DNA from: Pontibacter sp. G13 | Lineage (GTDB): Bacteria; Bacteroidota; Bacteroidia; J057 | DNA: 64,000 nt | NCBI RefSeq assembly: GCF_031851795.1 | Contig: NZ_CP134696.1 | Span: 7,378,001-7,442,000, forward strand | Direction: 5' to 3' | Shown here: positions 9,731-19,060 of the stretch, piece by piece | How positions within the stretch are numbered: position 1 is the stretch's first letter | Layout of the letters: each line of letters opens with the position of its first letter | Program-made: the position numbers and the translations under genes | The notes under the pieces: model-generated | What the model was told of the DNA's origin: nothing | Seen by the model: only the letters and a program-made list of their open reading frames with translations | Databases searched by the model: none

Positions 9731-10456
9731 ATGACAAGCAGACAGGACGTGGTACGCATCCTCCGTTCCGGCCATCGACTTTACCTGACGGCCCTTCCTT
9801 TTCTCCTCTATTTTGCCATTGGCGTTGCTGCACCGAGATATTTCGGTGTAATGGCCATTTTTGGTTGGCTCGTGGGATTGATCTATTCCCTCATGGTCAT
9901 GAAAAGCTACCAGGCCACCCAGAGCCTTTCCGGTGCGATTCGAACGCTTGCCATGGTTCCCCTGATCCTGCTGGGCAAACAAATGGTGGTGGGTTCAGAC
10001 TGGGCGTTTTACATCATTGAGTTGTCAATCGTGGAAATTGGTGCGCTTATGTTCACCTTGATCATCGTGATGGCAGCAGGGATGGACCGGGACAATTTCG
10101 GAATGGTGATATTGGGTTTTTTGCTCATCGTAGGATTCTCTGTCGCGGTACTTTGGGCGCTTGGTGCCATTTACCTAGAGGAAGAAGGCGGAATACTGAG
10201 CCTGGGGATGGTTTTCCTCATTTGGGCGTTCGTCTCAGCGTTTGGCAAATATCTTCCCTATCTCGCCTATGAAGCCGATATTGATCGTTGGGTGGACTGG
10301 TATACGGATCGCTTTGGAGAGCCGAAGTGGATGAAGTCTACCGAAAGTGTCGAGCTTTGGCCCGCTGAAATCAATGATGACAATCCTGCCCCGATCCTTC
10401 TTTATATGCTTTTCTGGCTGGTCATCGGCCCCATCCTTTTCGCCATGTTCCATTGA
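9731..10456 (+). CDS. Multi-pass membrane protein of unknown function
   Basis: I do not recognise the family. The 241-residue protein has about six hydrophobic segments, for example LTALPFLLYFAIGVA, YFGVMAIFGWLVGLIYSLMV, LMFTLIIVMAAG, MVILGFLLIVGFSVAVLWALG and PILLYMLFWLVIGPILFAM. A charged stretch with aromatic residues (YEADIDRWVDWYTDRFGEPKWMKS) lies before the last segment. The next gene starts 6 bp later and encodes a protein of the same size and layout, so the two are probably a tandem pair acting in the inner membrane. It is preceded by a candidate -7 element. Confidence 0.6.
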   Translation: MTSRQDVVRILRSGHRLYLTALPFLLYFAIGVAAPRYFGVMAIFGWLVGLIYSLMVMKSYQATQSLSGAIRTLAMVPLILLGKQMVVGSDWAFYIIELSIVEIGALMFTLIIVMAAGMDRDNFGMVILGFLLIVGFSVAVLWALGAIYLEEEGGILSLGMVFLIWAFVSAFGKYLPYLAYEADIDRWVDWYTDRFGEPKWMKSTESVELWPAEINDDNPAPILLYMLFWLVIGPILFAMFH

Positions 10457-10462
10457 TCAGTC

Positions 10463-11209
10463 ATGAAATCTAATTTTTCTTGGCAGCAGTTTGGTGCTGT
10501 CATTTATCCGCATGTCCTGTCTGTTCATCGATTGGGACTATTGGTGCTCCCTTTTGGGGTGTTTGCAGGACTTTCCAGAATCCTTCCCGATCGATTTCTA
10601 CTCATATGGATCGTGGGTGGCCCTGTGGCACTCATGTACGGGATGCTGCTCTGGATGAGCTATCGGCCTTCTCACCGTTCCGGAATCACGGTGTTGAAAG
10701 CGATTTTTGTACCCATGCTGATTTTGGGCTGGACGATTGCTTCTCACAAGCATTGGGGCCACTTTATCAGCGTCTGGGGATTGCTCGAAATGGGGGCAAG
10801 CTTCGGGGTGTGGGGAATCTTGTTGGTCGTTTCGAGGAGGATTCGGACGCATCGGTGGTTGGGCGGGCTACTACTGGTTTGCGCAGGTGTGCTGTTCATG
10901 ATCTGCCTTTGGGGATGGCTCCTTGAATTTGAACTCCGCCCCGGACAAATCTGGTTGATAGCTGCGATCATCATGGCGGGTATTCAATATGGAAGTTTTT
11001 TGATGACCGGTGGGCTTCCGCTGATCGCTCGTATGAATGCTCCCATCATGAACCGTAAAACGTTGCCGGATCTGGATGATTCCCTACAACTTTGGCCCAG
11101 CGGAGGGTGGTTTACCCAATCCGATGGAATTCCCGCATTGGCTTACTTGGCCATTTGGTTGGGGTTGATTCCGGCTATCCATGCCTTGATCAATCTGCTG
11201 GGTGGATAG
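10463..11209 (+). CDS. Multi-pass membrane protein, probable partner or paralogue of the preceding gene
   Basis: A 248-residue hydrophobic protein with about six membrane segments, starting 6 bp after the previous stop. Shared features with the upstream protein are size, segment spacing, an N-terminal amphipathic start, a SLQLWP / SVELWP motif (LDDSLQLWPSGGW against STESVELWPAEIND) and the final PALAYLAIWLGLIPAIHAL / PILLYMLFWLVIGPILFAM helix. I infer an ancient tandem duplication. No known functional motif was seen. Confidence 0.58.
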   Translation: MKSNFSWQQFGAVIYPHVLSVHRLGLLVLPFGVFAGLSRILPDRFLLIWIVGGPVALMYGMLLWMSYRPSHRSGITVLKAIFVPMLILGWTIASHKHWGHFISVWGLLEMGASFGVWGILLVVSRRIRTHRWLGGLLLVCAGVLFMICLWGWLLEFELRPGQIWLIAAIIMAGIQYGSFLMTGGLPLIARMNAPIMNRKTLPDLDDSLQLWPSGGWFTQSDGIPALAYLAIWLGLIPAIHALINLLGG

Positions 11210-11411
11210 GAGGGTGGTTTTGTGGAGTCAATCTAGTGGATAGGGGTCGATCATATCCTTGTCGCTCTACAAATGAGTCCGTGTGTAGATGGGCGATAAT
11301 TTCATTGACTTGACAACGATCTGTCGTTCTAGCACATCGGAAATATGTGCGTTTAATTTTTTCGTCTAAAAGCTTGCATATCCCAAAATGGCTGCACACA
11401 TTTGCGGCGTA

Positions 11412-11513
11412 ATGAAACGGAACACTCCATATATCACCCTCCTTAACCTCGCCTTCGGCGAAGGGGTGTCCCGTGTACACCACGTACATCACCATTTCCA
11501 TCATTCCTCCTAG
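11412..11513 (+). CDS. hisL: Histidine operon leader peptide
   Basis: ATG at 11412, stop TAG at 11511-11513, 33 residues. Seven of nine residues near the C-terminus are His (HHVHHHFHH, codons 23-31), read from mixed CAC and CAT codons. It lies about 150 bp before hisG, the first gene of a complete his operon. Known his leaders (for example of Escherichia coli) carry a run of His codons where the ribosome stalls when charged tRNA-His is short. The family has no protein function beyond being translated. It is too short for standard ORF calling. A chance run of seven His in nine residues directly ahead of hisG is very unlikely. Confidence 0.88.
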   Translation: MKRNTPYITLLNLAFGEGVSRVHHVHHHFHHSS

Positions 11514-11526
11514 GAGGAATATTTTT
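11503..11526 (+). promoter_or_regulatory. Palindrome with T-tract at the end of hisL
   Basis: ATTCCTCCT followed by AGGAGGAAT forms a perfect 18-bp inverted repeat (stem of seven with a CTAG loop), then ATTTTTA. It starts inside the last His codon and covers the stop codon, so a ribosome at the end of hisL would mask it. It may be a terminator or pause hairpin. Confidence 0.45.
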
Positions 11527-11666
11527 ATACATATCACCCCCAGCGGGTCCCGTACCCGATTTCCATGATTTTTCCATGCGAACTAGACTGAGTATCAGTA
11601 TGATCTCGGGCGATACGTTGTACTCGATTTTTCCTTATTTTTTCTATATTCCCAAATTCCAATACC

Positions 11667-12527
11667 TTGGAACCTGTATTGAGATTGGCAGTCCAAAAGT
11701 CCGGACGCCTGGCTGAAAGAAGCCTCGAATTCATCAAGGAATGTGGCATCGCATATTCCCGCAACAAGGCAAAACTTAAAACGACTGCCTATAATTTCCC
11801 CCTCGAATTATTGTTCCTCCGAGATGATGATATCCCCAAATACGTGGCCTCCGGAGTCGCAGATATTGGGATCATCGGAGAAAATGTCTTGGCGGAAAAG
11901 GAACAATCGGTCGAATTGGTCGAGCGCATGGGATTTTCCAAATGCCGCCTTTCCGTCGCAGTGCCGCAAAATGGTGAATACCCCGGAATCCAAAGTCTGG
12001 AGGGAAAGAAAATTGCCACCTCCTATCCGAACCTGCTCAAAAACTTCCTCGCCAAACAAGGGGTTACAGCTGACATCCACGAGATTTCAGGCTCTGTCGA
12101 GATTGCGCCAAGTATAGGATTGGCGGATGCCGTCTGTGACCTCGTTTCCACAGGTTCTACCTTGCTGAGTAATGGCTTGAAGGAAGTGGAGGTGATTTTC
12201 CGCTCTGAAGCTGTCATGATCGCCCAGCAGAATCTTGCCCCCGAAAAGCAGGCGATTCTGGACGACCTGCTCTTCCGCATCAAAGCGGTTCTCCGCGCTG
12301 AGGATTACAAATATGTGTTGATGAATGTCCCCAATGATTCTATCGATCAAGTCGTGGGATTGATCCCCGGGATGAAAAGCCCAACCATCACACCATTGGC
12401 GGATTCTGGCTGGTCTTCGCTACATTCTGTGATCAAGGAGGATGACTTCTGGGAAGTCATTGACAACCTCCGCAAAGCCGGTGCGCAAGGGATTCTTGTA
12501 GTGCCGATCGAAAAAATGATCTTGTAA
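11667..12527 (+). CDS. hisG: ATP phosphoribosyltransferase (long form)
   Basis: First enzyme of histidine synthesis: condenses ATP with PRPP to phosphoribosyl-ATP. The protein has 286 residues, including the C-terminal ACT-like regulatory domain (KSPTITPLADSGWSSLHSVI), so it is the long, self-contained, histidine-inhibited form without HisZ. Motifs include LRLAVQKSGRL at the N-terminus and the PRPP-binding region DLVSTGSTLLSNGL. No in-frame ATG exists between the upstream stop (11601-11603) and the conserved N-terminus, so TTG at 11667 (or TTG at 11679) is the start. It leads the operon behind hisL. Confidence 0.96.
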   Translation: MEPVLRLAVQKSGRLAERSLEFIKECGIAYSRNKAKLKTTAYNFPLELLFLRDDDIPKYVASGVADIGIIGENVLAEKEQSVELVERMGFSKCRLSVAVPQNGEYPGIQSLEGKKIATSYPNLLKNFLAKQGVTADIHEISGSVEIAPSIGLADAVCDLVSTGSTLLSNGLKEVEVIFRSEAVMIAQQNLAPEKQAILDDLLFRIKAVLRAEDYKYVLMNVPNDSIDQVVGLIPGMKSPTITPLADSGWSSLHSVIKEDDFWEVIDNLRKAGAQGILVVPIEKMIL

Positions 12528-12538
12528 GCAGGGAAGAT

Positions 12539-13834
12539 ATGAAGGTCATCACACAACCCAACCGAACTACTTGGGGCGACCTGCTTAAACGGCCGGTATT
12601 CGATCTCTCCGAATTGGAGGGACGGGTACTGCCCGTCTTGCAGGCCATCCGGCAACGAGGAGATGAAGCCCTGCGGGAATTCACCCAGAAATTCGATCAA
12701 GTTGAAATTGATTCGTTTCTGGTTTCCCAAGAAGAAATCTCCGCCGCTGCGAATCAACTGGATGATTCGCTCAAGGCAGCCATCCAAACCGCCAAATCCA
12801 ATATCGAGGCTTTCCACCGTGCTCAGAAGGAAGAATTCGAGCCTGTTGAAACCACGCCCGGTGTGAGATGCTGGCGAAAATCTGTCCCCATTCAAAAGGT
12901 GGGATTGTACATTCCCGGAGGAACTGCGCCCTTGTTCTCGACCGTTTTGATGTTGGCTGTTCCAGCTCAGGTCGCCGGCTGTCAGGATATTGTACTTTGC
13001 TCTCCCCCGACTACGAATGGAAGCATTCACCCGGCTATCTTGTATGCAGCCAATCTGTGCGGCGTCACCCAGATCTTCAAGGCTGGAGGGGGACAGGCGA
13101 TAGCAGCGATGGCTTATGGGACTGAGACCATTCCTCAAGTCTCCAAGATCTTTGGCCCTGGCAATCAGTACGTAACCCTCGCCAAACAACTTGTTTCGAA
13201 GGAAGGCGTGGCCATCGATTTACCCGCAGGTCCGTCCGAAGTGGCCGTGATGGCTGACGCTTCTGCCAATCCTGCATTTATTGCTGCCGATCTACTTTCC
13301 CAGGCGGAGCACGGAGTGGATAGTCAGGTCTTGCTAGTGTCGACTGATGAGGAAATGATCGCTCGCGTTCAAGCGGCTTTGGCGGATCAATTGGCTCGAT
13401 TACCCAGAATGGAGATCGCTGCTCAGGCATTGGAAAACAGTACCGCAGTCTTTGTGAAGCAAGAATCCGACATGGTCGATTTGATCAATGCCTATGCGCC
13501 GGAACACTTGATCATTTCCACTGAAAATTGCGACGAATTGGCAGGGCAAATCACGCAGGCGGGCTCGGTTTTTCTGGGAGCATTCACCCCGGAAAGTGTG
13601 GGCGATTATGCCTCAGGAACCAACCACACTTTGCCGACCAATGGCTATGCAACTGCCTATAGTGGCGTTTCGCTGGACAGCTTTGTCAAGAAAATCACCT
13701 TTCAGAAACTGACTCCTGCTGGATTGAGAACGCTAGGTCCAGTTGTGGAGATCATGGCAGAGGCTGAGGAACTCGTGGCCCATAAAGAAGCTGTCAGCAT
13801 TCGATTGAAAACCCTCAATTCTGACGAATCATGA
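12539..13834 (+). CDS. hisD: Histidinol dehydrogenase
   Basis: Oxidises L-histidinol to L-histidine with two NAD+, the last step of the pathway. The length of 431 residues is typical. Hallmarks seen are VGLYIPGGTAPLFSTVLM, the GPGNQYVTLAKQLV segment, LPAGPSEVAVMAD, the metal- and substrate-site LSQAEHGVDSQV, and GDYASGTNHTLPTNGYA near the C-terminus. It starts 11 bp after hisG and its stop overlaps the hisC start by four bases (ATGA), consistent with translational coupling. Confidence 0.97.
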   Translation: MKVITQPNRTTWGDLLKRPVFDLSELEGRVLPVLQAIRQRGDEALREFTQKFDQVEIDSFLVSQEEISAAANQLDDSLKAAIQTAKSNIEAFHRAQKEEFEPVETTPGVRCWRKSVPIQKVGLYIPGGTAPLFSTVLMLAVPAQVAGCQDIVLCSPPTTNGSIHPAILYAANLCGVTQIFKAGGGQAIAAMAYGTETIPQVSKIFGPGNQYVTLAKQLVSKEGVAIDLPAGPSEVAVMADASANPAFIAADLLSQAEHGVDSQVLLVSTDEEMIARVQAALADQLARLPRMEIAAQALENSTAVFVKQESDMVDLINAYAPEHLIISTENCDELAGQITQAGSVFLGAFTPESVGDYASGTNHTLPTNGYATAYSGVSLDSFVKKITFQKLTPAGLRTLGPVVEIMAEAEELVAHKEAVSIRLKTLNSDES

Positions 13835-14919
13835 CATTGACTGCCAATCAGATATCCGCTCGGATCGATAGCTGGGTCAGACCCCACATTCGCAGCTTGA
13901 AACCCTATGCTTCGGCTCGGGACGAATTTCAGGGAACGGCCCATGTATTTCTGGATGCCAATGAGAATCCGCTGGGTTCTGCTACAGAAAAACAGGTCAA
14001 TCGCTACCCAGATCCCCTTCAAAGAGCCGTTAAGGCCCAATTGGCCCCGATTAAGGGAGTTCGTCCAGAACAGATTTTTCTGGGCAATGGAAGTGATGAG
14101 CCCATCGATCTACTGTTTCGCTGCTTTTGCGAACCCGGCAAGGACGTAGTCATGTTAGTCCCTCCAACCTATGGAATGTACCAGGTGTCCGCAGATATCA
14201 ATCAGGTTGAGACTATTCAGGTGCCTTTGACCTTGGATTATCAACTGGATTTGGAGTCGATGCAGGATGCCATGCAGGCCCATGTGAAGGGCATTTTCCT
14301 CTGCTCTCCCAACAATCCTACTGGTAATGCGCTCTCCAAGGAAGATATGATCGAGGTGCTGGAAATGGCTCCCGGTTGGGTAGTGGTCGATGAAGCATAT
14401 ATCGATTTTGATCCAGATAATACCATGCTGGGGCTGCTCGATGACTATCCCAACTTGATCGTTCTTCAGACCTTTTCCAAAGCTTGGGGAATGGCGGGCC
14501 TTCGCTTGGGAATGGCCTTCGCGCACCCTGAAATCGTACAGGTGCTCAACAAGGTCAAGCCGCCCTACAACATCAATGCAGTTACGCAGGAGATGGCGTT
14601 GGAAGCATTGTCCCAGGTCGACAAGAAGGATGAAATGGTACGCCAAATCATCGAAGAACGAGACCGTATGGCCTTGGAACTCAGTGAATGGAATGCCGTG
14701 GATGATATCTTTCCTTCACAAGCCAATTTCCTGTTGATCAAGGTTCCCGATGCTGCCAAACGGTATCAGGAATTGATCGAGCAATCCGTCGTGGTCCGAA
14801 ACCGCTCCAAGGTTTTGCTGTGCGACAATTGCCTGCGAATCACCATTGGCACGAAAGCGGAAAACCGCCAATTCCTCCAAACATTCGCTCAAATTCTGGA
14901 AACCCCACACAATGTCTGA
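13831..14919 (+). CDS. hisC: Histidinol-phosphate aminotransferase
   Basis: PLP-dependent class I/II aminotransferase converting imidazole-acetol phosphate and glutamate to histidinol phosphate. The 362 residues show DANENPLGS near the N-terminus, the [10 protein letters not shown] motif, VVDEAYIDF, and the PLP lysine in [14 protein letters not shown] near residue 216. It overlaps hisD by 4 bp and hisB by 8 bp in the his operon. Confidence 0.96.
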   Translation: MTLTANQISARIDSWVRPHIRSLKPYASARDEFQGTAHVFLDANENPLGSATEKQVNRYPDPLQRAVKAQLAPIKGVRPEQIFLGNGSDEPIDLLFRCFCEPGKDVVMLVPPTYGMYQVSADINQVETIQVPLTLDYQLDLESMQDAMQAHVKGIFLCSPNNPTGNALSKEDMIEVLEMAPGWVVVDEAYIDFDPDNTMLGLLDDYPNLIVLQTFSKAWGMAGLRLGMAFAHPEIVQVLNKVKPPYNINAVTQEMALEALSQVDKKDEMVRQIIEERDRMALELSEWNAVDDIFPSQANFLLIKVPDAAKRYQELIEQSVVVRNRSKVLLCDNCLRITIGTKAENRQFLQTFAQILETPHNV

Positions 14920-16069
14920 TACTACTTCACCCAAGAAACGGGTCCTATTCATAGATCGAGACGGTACCATCATCGTCGAGCCGCCCACAGATTATCAAGT
15001 GGACAGCTTGGAAAAACTGGCGTTTGTACCCAAGGCGATTAGGAACCTCTACGAGATCCGTTCCCAACTCGATTTTGAATGGGCGATGGTCACCAATCAG
15101 GACGGACTCGGAACTGATGCTTTTCCCGAGGATACCTTCTGGCCCCCACACAATCTCATGCTCGATATTCTCAAAGGCGAGGGAATTGAGTTTGACAAAC
15201 AATTCATTGATCGGACGTTCAAAAAGGACAATCAGCCTACGAGAAAGCCCGGTACTGCCCTGTTGACCGAGTATTTCTCTGAGGAATACGATCTCGCCAA
15301 CAGCTTTGTCATTGGTGATCGATTGAGTGATATGCAATTGGCCAAAAATCTCGGAGCCAAGGGAATCATGATCGGAAAAAGCCTAGATCTACAGGATGAT
15401 GATGTAGATCTGGAGGCTCTTCGAGAAACGATCGTACTCACGACCGAGGATTGGGACGAGATCACGGCGCTGCTGAAGGGCTCCAAAGGCAGAAGCGCTA
15501 GCATCCGCCGGACCACCAAAGAAACCGATATCCAGATTGCATTGGATCTGGATGGAAAAGGCCGAAATGATAACCAAACAGGCGTCGGATTTTTCGATCA
15601 CATGCTGGACCAGCTCGGCAAGCATGGGCGCATGGACCTGCAGGTGAAAGTCGAGGGCGATCTCCACATCGATCCTCACCACACGATCGAGGATACCGCT
15701 TTGGCGCTGGGTTCCGCCTTCTTGGAAGCGCTGGGAGACAAGCGTGGAATCGAGCGATATGGCTTTTTCAACCTTGTGATGGATGAAGCATTGGCAGAAG
15801 TCGCCCTTGATTTTTCCGGCAGGCCATGGTTGGTGTTCGAAGCGGATTTCAACCGCGAAAAGGTAGGGGATTTTCCCGTGGAGATGCTGGAGCATTTCTT
15901 CAAGTCATTCTCTGACAATGCCCGATGCAACTTGAGTATCAAACTCTCCGGCAAGAATGCCCACCACATGATTGAGGCGGCGTTCAAGGGATTTGCCCGT
16001 GCCATTCGCGCTGCCATTACCCGAATTCCCGGAGATGATTCGCTGCCTAGTACCAAAGGGGTTTTGTAA
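14912..16069 (+). CDS. hisB: Bifunctional histidinol-phosphatase / imidazoleglycerol-phosphate dehydratase
   Basis: 385 residues. The N-terminal HAD phosphatase domain ([13 protein letters not shown] near residue 13, later [18 protein letters not shown]) dephosphorylates histidinol phosphate. The C-terminal domain, from about residue 190, is IGP dehydratase with [28 protein letters not shown] and [12 protein letters not shown] metal-binding histidines. The fusion is usual in Bacteroidota and enterics and supplies the phosphatase step. The ATG at 14912 ([13 protein letters not shown]) is chosen over the upstream in-frame ATG at 14846, which lies deep inside hisC. Confidence 0.96.
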   Translation: MSDTTSPKKRVLFIDRDGTIIVEPPTDYQVDSLEKLAFVPKAIRNLYEIRSQLDFEWAMVTNQDGLGTDAFPEDTFWPPHNLMLDILKGEGIEFDKQFIDRTFKKDNQPTRKPGTALLTEYFSEEYDLANSFVIGDRLSDMQLAKNLGAKGIMIGKSLDLQDDDVDLEALRETIVLTTEDWDEITALLKGSKGRSASIRRTTKETDIQIALDLDGKGRNDNQTGVGFFDHMLDQLGKHGRMDLQVKVEGDLHIDPHHTIEDTALALGSAFLEALGDKRGIERYGFFNLVMDEALAEVALDFSGRPWLVFEADFNREKVGDFPVEMLEHFFKSFSDNARCNLSIKLSGKNAHHMIEAAFKGFARAIRAAITRIPGDDSLPSTKGVL

Positions 16070-16081
16070 AGACCGACGAGC

Positions 16082-16669
16082 ATGAACCTAGCCATTATCA
16101 AATACAACGCCGGAAATATCCAGTCTGTCACCTATGCCCTTGAACGCTTGGGGATTACGCCGATTCTGACAGACGATCCCGAGGAAATCCGCCGCGCAGA
16201 CAAGGTCATTTTCCCCGGTGTGGGAGAAGCCAGTACAGCCATGCGGTATGTCCGGGAAGCGAATCTTCAACATCTCATTCCCGATCTCAAACAGCCAGTG
16301 TTGGGCATTTGTCTGGGGATGCAGATCATGTGTCGCCATTCCGAGGAAAACGACACCGATTGCCTGGGCATTTTCGATCTGGAGGTGAAACGGTTTCCTG
16401 AAGGTGAGCAGAAAGTCCCGCACATGGGGTGGAACAAGCTCACCGATCTCAAAACGCCGCTCATGCAAGGACTGCCAGCGGATGCATTCGTGTATTTCGT
16501 CCATAGCTATTATGCAGAACTGGACGATGCGTGTATCGCCCAGTCGGATTATGTGTTGCCATTCGCGGCGGCACTTCACAAGGACAACTTTTACGCTACC
16601 CAATTCCACCCGGAGAAGAGCGGGAAGGTCGGGGCCAAGATTCTCCAAAACTTCATAGAACTCATCTGA
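16082..16669 (+). CDS. hisH: Imidazole glycerol phosphate synthase, glutaminase subunit
   Basis: Class I glutamine amidotransferase that supplies ammonia to HisF. The 195 residues carry the nucleophile in [10 protein letters not shown] (Cys near residue 79), [15 protein letters not shown], and the catalytic His-x-Glu in [10 protein letters not shown] near the C-terminus. It starts 12 bp after hisB and is followed by hisA after 2 bp. Confidence 0.96.
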   Translation: MNLAIIKYNAGNIQSVTYALERLGITPILTDDPEEIRRADKVIFPGVGEASTAMRYVREANLQHLIPDLKQPVLGICLGMQIMCRHSEENDTDCLGIFDLEVKRFPEGEQKVPHMGWNKLTDLKTPLMQGLPADAFVYFVHSYYAELDDACIAQSDYVLPFAAALHKDNFYATQFHPEKSGKVGAKILQNFIELI

Positions 16670-16671
16670 TC

Positions 16672-17400
16672 ATGCGCATCATACCCGCGATAGACCTGAT
16701 TGAAGGTAAATGTGTCCGGCTCGAAGAAGGGGATTACGACCGGAAAAAAGTGTACAACGAAGATCCCCTCGAAGTGGCTAAGTCCTTCGAAGCGCATGGA
16801 ATCCAATACCTCCACTTGGTGGATCTGGACGGCGCCAAAGCCGGAAAGGTGATCAATTGGAGAATCCTCGAAAAGATTGCCTCGCAAACTTCACTGACTG
16901 TGGATTTCGGCGGGGGCGTCAAATCCGACGAGGATCTGAAAATCTGCTTTGAATCTGGTGCAGCTCAGGTGAATGTCGGCTCCACCGCGGTCAAGCAACG
17001 TGAATTGTTCCTGTCTTGGTTGGAGGCGCAAGGGCCAGATCGGATGATCTTGTCAGCCGATGCCAAGGATCGGAAAATTGCCGTTTCAGGATGGCAGGAA
17101 GGAACGGACTTGGCGCTGGATAGCTTTATCGGGGAGTACCTGGAAGCCGGAATCCGATACGTGGTCTGCACAGACATCGCCAAGGACGGGATGCTCCAAG
17201 GTCCTTCTACGGAGTTGTATGGAGAATTGACGGATCAGTTCGAAACCTTGAAGCTCGTAGCCAGTGGCGGGATCACCACCATGGCTGATGTGGAGGCCTT
17301 GGCAGAACTGAAACTCGAAGGAGCTATCATCGGAAAAGCGATCTACGAAGGGCGGATTTCGCTTCCGGAATTGGAACAATGGCAGCTCGCCAATACCTAA
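16672..17400 (+). CDS. hisA: Phosphoribosylformimino-5-aminoimidazole carboxamide ribotide isomerase
   Basis: A (beta/alpha)8-barrel isomerase catalysing the Amadori rearrangement of ProFAR. The 242 residues show the N-terminal catalytic Asp in [15 protein letters not shown], the phosphate loop [13 protein letters not shown], the second catalytic Asp region in [17 protein letters not shown], and [11 protein letters not shown]. The ATG at 16672 is chosen because the conserved MRIIPAIDL starts there; the frame is open further upstream inside hisH. Confidence 0.96.
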   Translation: MRIIPAIDLIEGKCVRLEEGDYDRKKVYNEDPLEVAKSFEAHGIQYLHLVDLDGAKAGKVINWRILEKIASQTSLTVDFGGGVKSDEDLKICFESGAAQVNVGSTAVKQRELFLSWLEAQGPDRMILSADAKDRKIAVSGWQEGTDLALDSFIGEYLEAGIRYVVCTDIAKDGMLQGPSTELYGELTDQFETLKLVASGGITTMADVEALAELKLEGAIIGKAIYEGRISLPELEQWQLANT

Positions 17401-17428
17401 ATCTTTCCTTGAGATAAATAAGTCTAAC

Positions 17429-18193
17429 ATGCTGACTAAGAGAATTATTCCGTGTCTGGACATCAAGGATGGAAGGACTGTGAAAGGCGTCAATTTTGTG
17501 GATCTTCGAGATGCCGGCGACCCCGTGGCTTTGGCGGCGGCCTATGCAGAGCAAGGAGCCGATGAGCTGTGCTTTTTGGACATTACCGCTACTGTCGAGA
17601 ATCGGGATACGCTGGCGGAGCTCGTGCGGAAGGTCGCCCGTGAAATCAATATTCCCTTTACCGTGGGAGGTGGAATTCGCACGGCAGAGGACGTTTCCCG
17701 CCTCTTGAATGCAGGAGCTGACAAGATCTCCATCAATTCCGCGGCGGTCCGGAACCCCGATATCATCAATGAACTAGCGCTTGAATTCGGTAGCCAATGC
17801 GTGGTCGTGGCCATTGACACCAATCTCTACGAGGGAGAATGGGTGGTGCACACACATGGAGGCCGCAAGCCCACCGAGATCCGGACCATTCCATGGGCCA
17901 AAGAAGTGACGGATCGTGGGGCAGGGGAGATTCTCCTCACTTCCATGACCTCTGACGGAACACAGGCCGGGTTTTCTCTGGACATCACGGCTGCGGTTTC
18001 CGAGGCTGTGTCCATTCCGGTGATTGCCTCTGGTGGGGCGGGGACCAAGGATCATTTTGCCGAAGCCTTCGAAGCCGGAAAAGCAGATGCGGCGCTGGCT
18101 GCCAGTGTATTCCATTTTGGGACCATTCCGATTCCCGAACTCAAAGATTATCTCGCCCTACAGGGCATTCCCATGCGCACCAATCTAGATTGA
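17429..18193 (+). CDS. hisF: Imidazole glycerol phosphate synthase, cyclase subunit
   Basis: Barrel subunit that converts PRFAR and HisH-derived ammonia to IGP and AICAR. The 254 residues have [19 protein letters not shown] with its Cys-Leu-Asp, [31 protein letters not shown] (a common AID site), and [12 protein letters not shown] with the second catalytic Asp. It sits 28 bp after hisA and one base before hisIE. Confidence 0.97.
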   Translation: MLTKRIIPCLDIKDGRTVKGVNFVDLRDAGDPVALAAAYAEQGADELCFLDITATVENRDTLAELVRKVAREINIPFTVGGGIRTAEDVSRLLNAGADKISINSAAVRNPDIINELALEFGSQCVVVAIDTNLYEGEWVVHTHGGRKPTEIRTIPWAKEVTDRGAGEILLTSMTSDGTQAGFSLDITAAVSEAVSIPVIASGGAGTKDHFAEAFEAGKADAALAASVFHFGTIPIPELKDYLALQGIPMRTNLD

Positions 18194-18194
18194 C

Positions 18195-18788
18195 ATGGAC
18201 TTGAATTTCGAAAAAACAGGCGGGTTGATCCCCGCAATTATCCAAGACGAGCAGACAGGCAAGGTCCTCATGCTCGGATATATGAACGAGGAAGCGATCG
18301 CCAAGACTCAGGAAACGGGCAAGGTGACCTTCTTCTCCCGCACCAAGAACCGCCTCTGGACCAAGGGCGAAACCAGTGGGAATTTCCTCATGCTGAAGAG
18401 CATGGTGGCCGATTGCGACCGCGACACCTTGCTGGTCAAGGCCGATCCCGTGGGGCCTGCTTGCCATACAGGTGCGGATACCTGCTTCAATGAGGAAAAT
18501 ACCAAGGGGGTTTCATTCCTCAATCAGCTGGGAAGCGTGATCAAAGGTCGCCGTGAGAACCCCTCCGAGAGCTCCTATACCTCCAAATTGTTCGCAAGGG
18601 GAATCAACAAGGTCGCTCAAAAAGTCGGGGAAGAAGCCGTCGAGGTGGTCATCGAGGCCAAGGACGACAATCGTAACCTCTTCCTCAACGAGGCCGCGGA
18701 TCTGCTTTTCCACCTCATGGTTCTACTTGAAGCCAAGGACGCCAGTCTCCCCGAGGTGGTGGAGGTGCTGGAAGCCAGACACAAATAG
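18195..18788 (+). CDS. hisI: Bifunctional phosphoribosyl-AMP cyclohydrolase / phosphoribosyl-ATP pyrophosphatase
   Basis: Fused HisI-HisE of 197 residues. The N-terminal cyclohydrolase has VLMLGYMNEEAI, the FFSRTKNRLWTKGETSGN signature and the zinc ligands in VADCDRDTLL and GPACHTGADTCF. The C-terminal MazG-like pyrophosphatase has KVGEEAVEVVIEAKDDN and NEAADLLFHLMVLL. It performs steps two and three of histidine synthesis and is the last gene of the operon. A GC-rich hairpin follows within 45 bp but without a T-tract. Confidence 0.96.
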   Translation: MDLNFEKTGGLIPAIIQDEQTGKVLMLGYMNEEAIAKTQETGKVTFFSRTKNRLWTKGETSGNFLMLKSMVADCDRDTLLVKADPVGPACHTGADTCFNEENTKGVSFLNQLGSVIKGRRENPSESSYTSKLFARGINKVAQKVGEEAVEVVIEAKDDNRNLFLNEAADLLFHLMVLLEAKDASLPEVVEVLEARHK

Positions 18789-18860
18789 CAATCCTTTTCT
18801 TTGGGGTGTCGATTGTCGGCACCCCGGGAAAAGCGTCTGAAAAATACGTACACGGATCAT

Positions 18861-19040
18861 TTGGGCGTATCCCGGCGTACTCGGGATTCATGCTGGGACT
18901 TGGCAAGATCAGTCGCCGGGTCGGTCCCTTGCGTGCTCGCTGTCGCTCGGTCCCGATCCGTGGGCGATAGATCGCCGCCCACGGATCGGGGACTCCGATC
19001 GGAGATCGGCCACTCCAGGCACCTTACGCCGCACCAGCCC
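18861..19040 (+). repeat. Dispersed hairpin-cored element, copy A
   Basis: About 180 bp beginning TTGGGCGTATCCCGGCG and ending TTACGCCGCACCAGCC. It is closely similar to the copy at 34695-34878 and shares landmarks with minus-strand copies at 20743, 27107 and 41107 (GTCGCCGGGTCGG, GCTCGCTGTCGCTC). A long inverted repeat lies at the centre: the arm at 18950-18966 pairs with 18976-18993 (17 pairs, one bulged G). It is non-coding. Confidence 0.75.
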
Positions 19041-19060
19041 TCCGCACGAAAGGGTAATCC

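Larger units (their letters stand above)
11210..11666 (+). promoter_or_regulatory. Histidine operon leader region
   Basis: This 457-bp gap before hisG contains the hisL leader ORF (11412-11513) and a perfect 18-bp palindrome at 11503-11520. It also has alternative pairings downstream: ACCCG at 11554-11558 can pair with CGGGT at 11544-11548, or, as part of CGTACCCGA (11551-11559), with TCGGG..TACG at 11606-11617. T-rich tracts occur at 11626-11646. No clear promoter was found. The layout suggests transcription attenuation, but which hairpin terminates is not clear by eye. Confidence 0.6.

Noticed and set aside
18801-18832. GGGGTG/CACCCC hairpin after hisIE as a terminator
   Set aside because: The stem is good but no T-tract follows on the plus strand.
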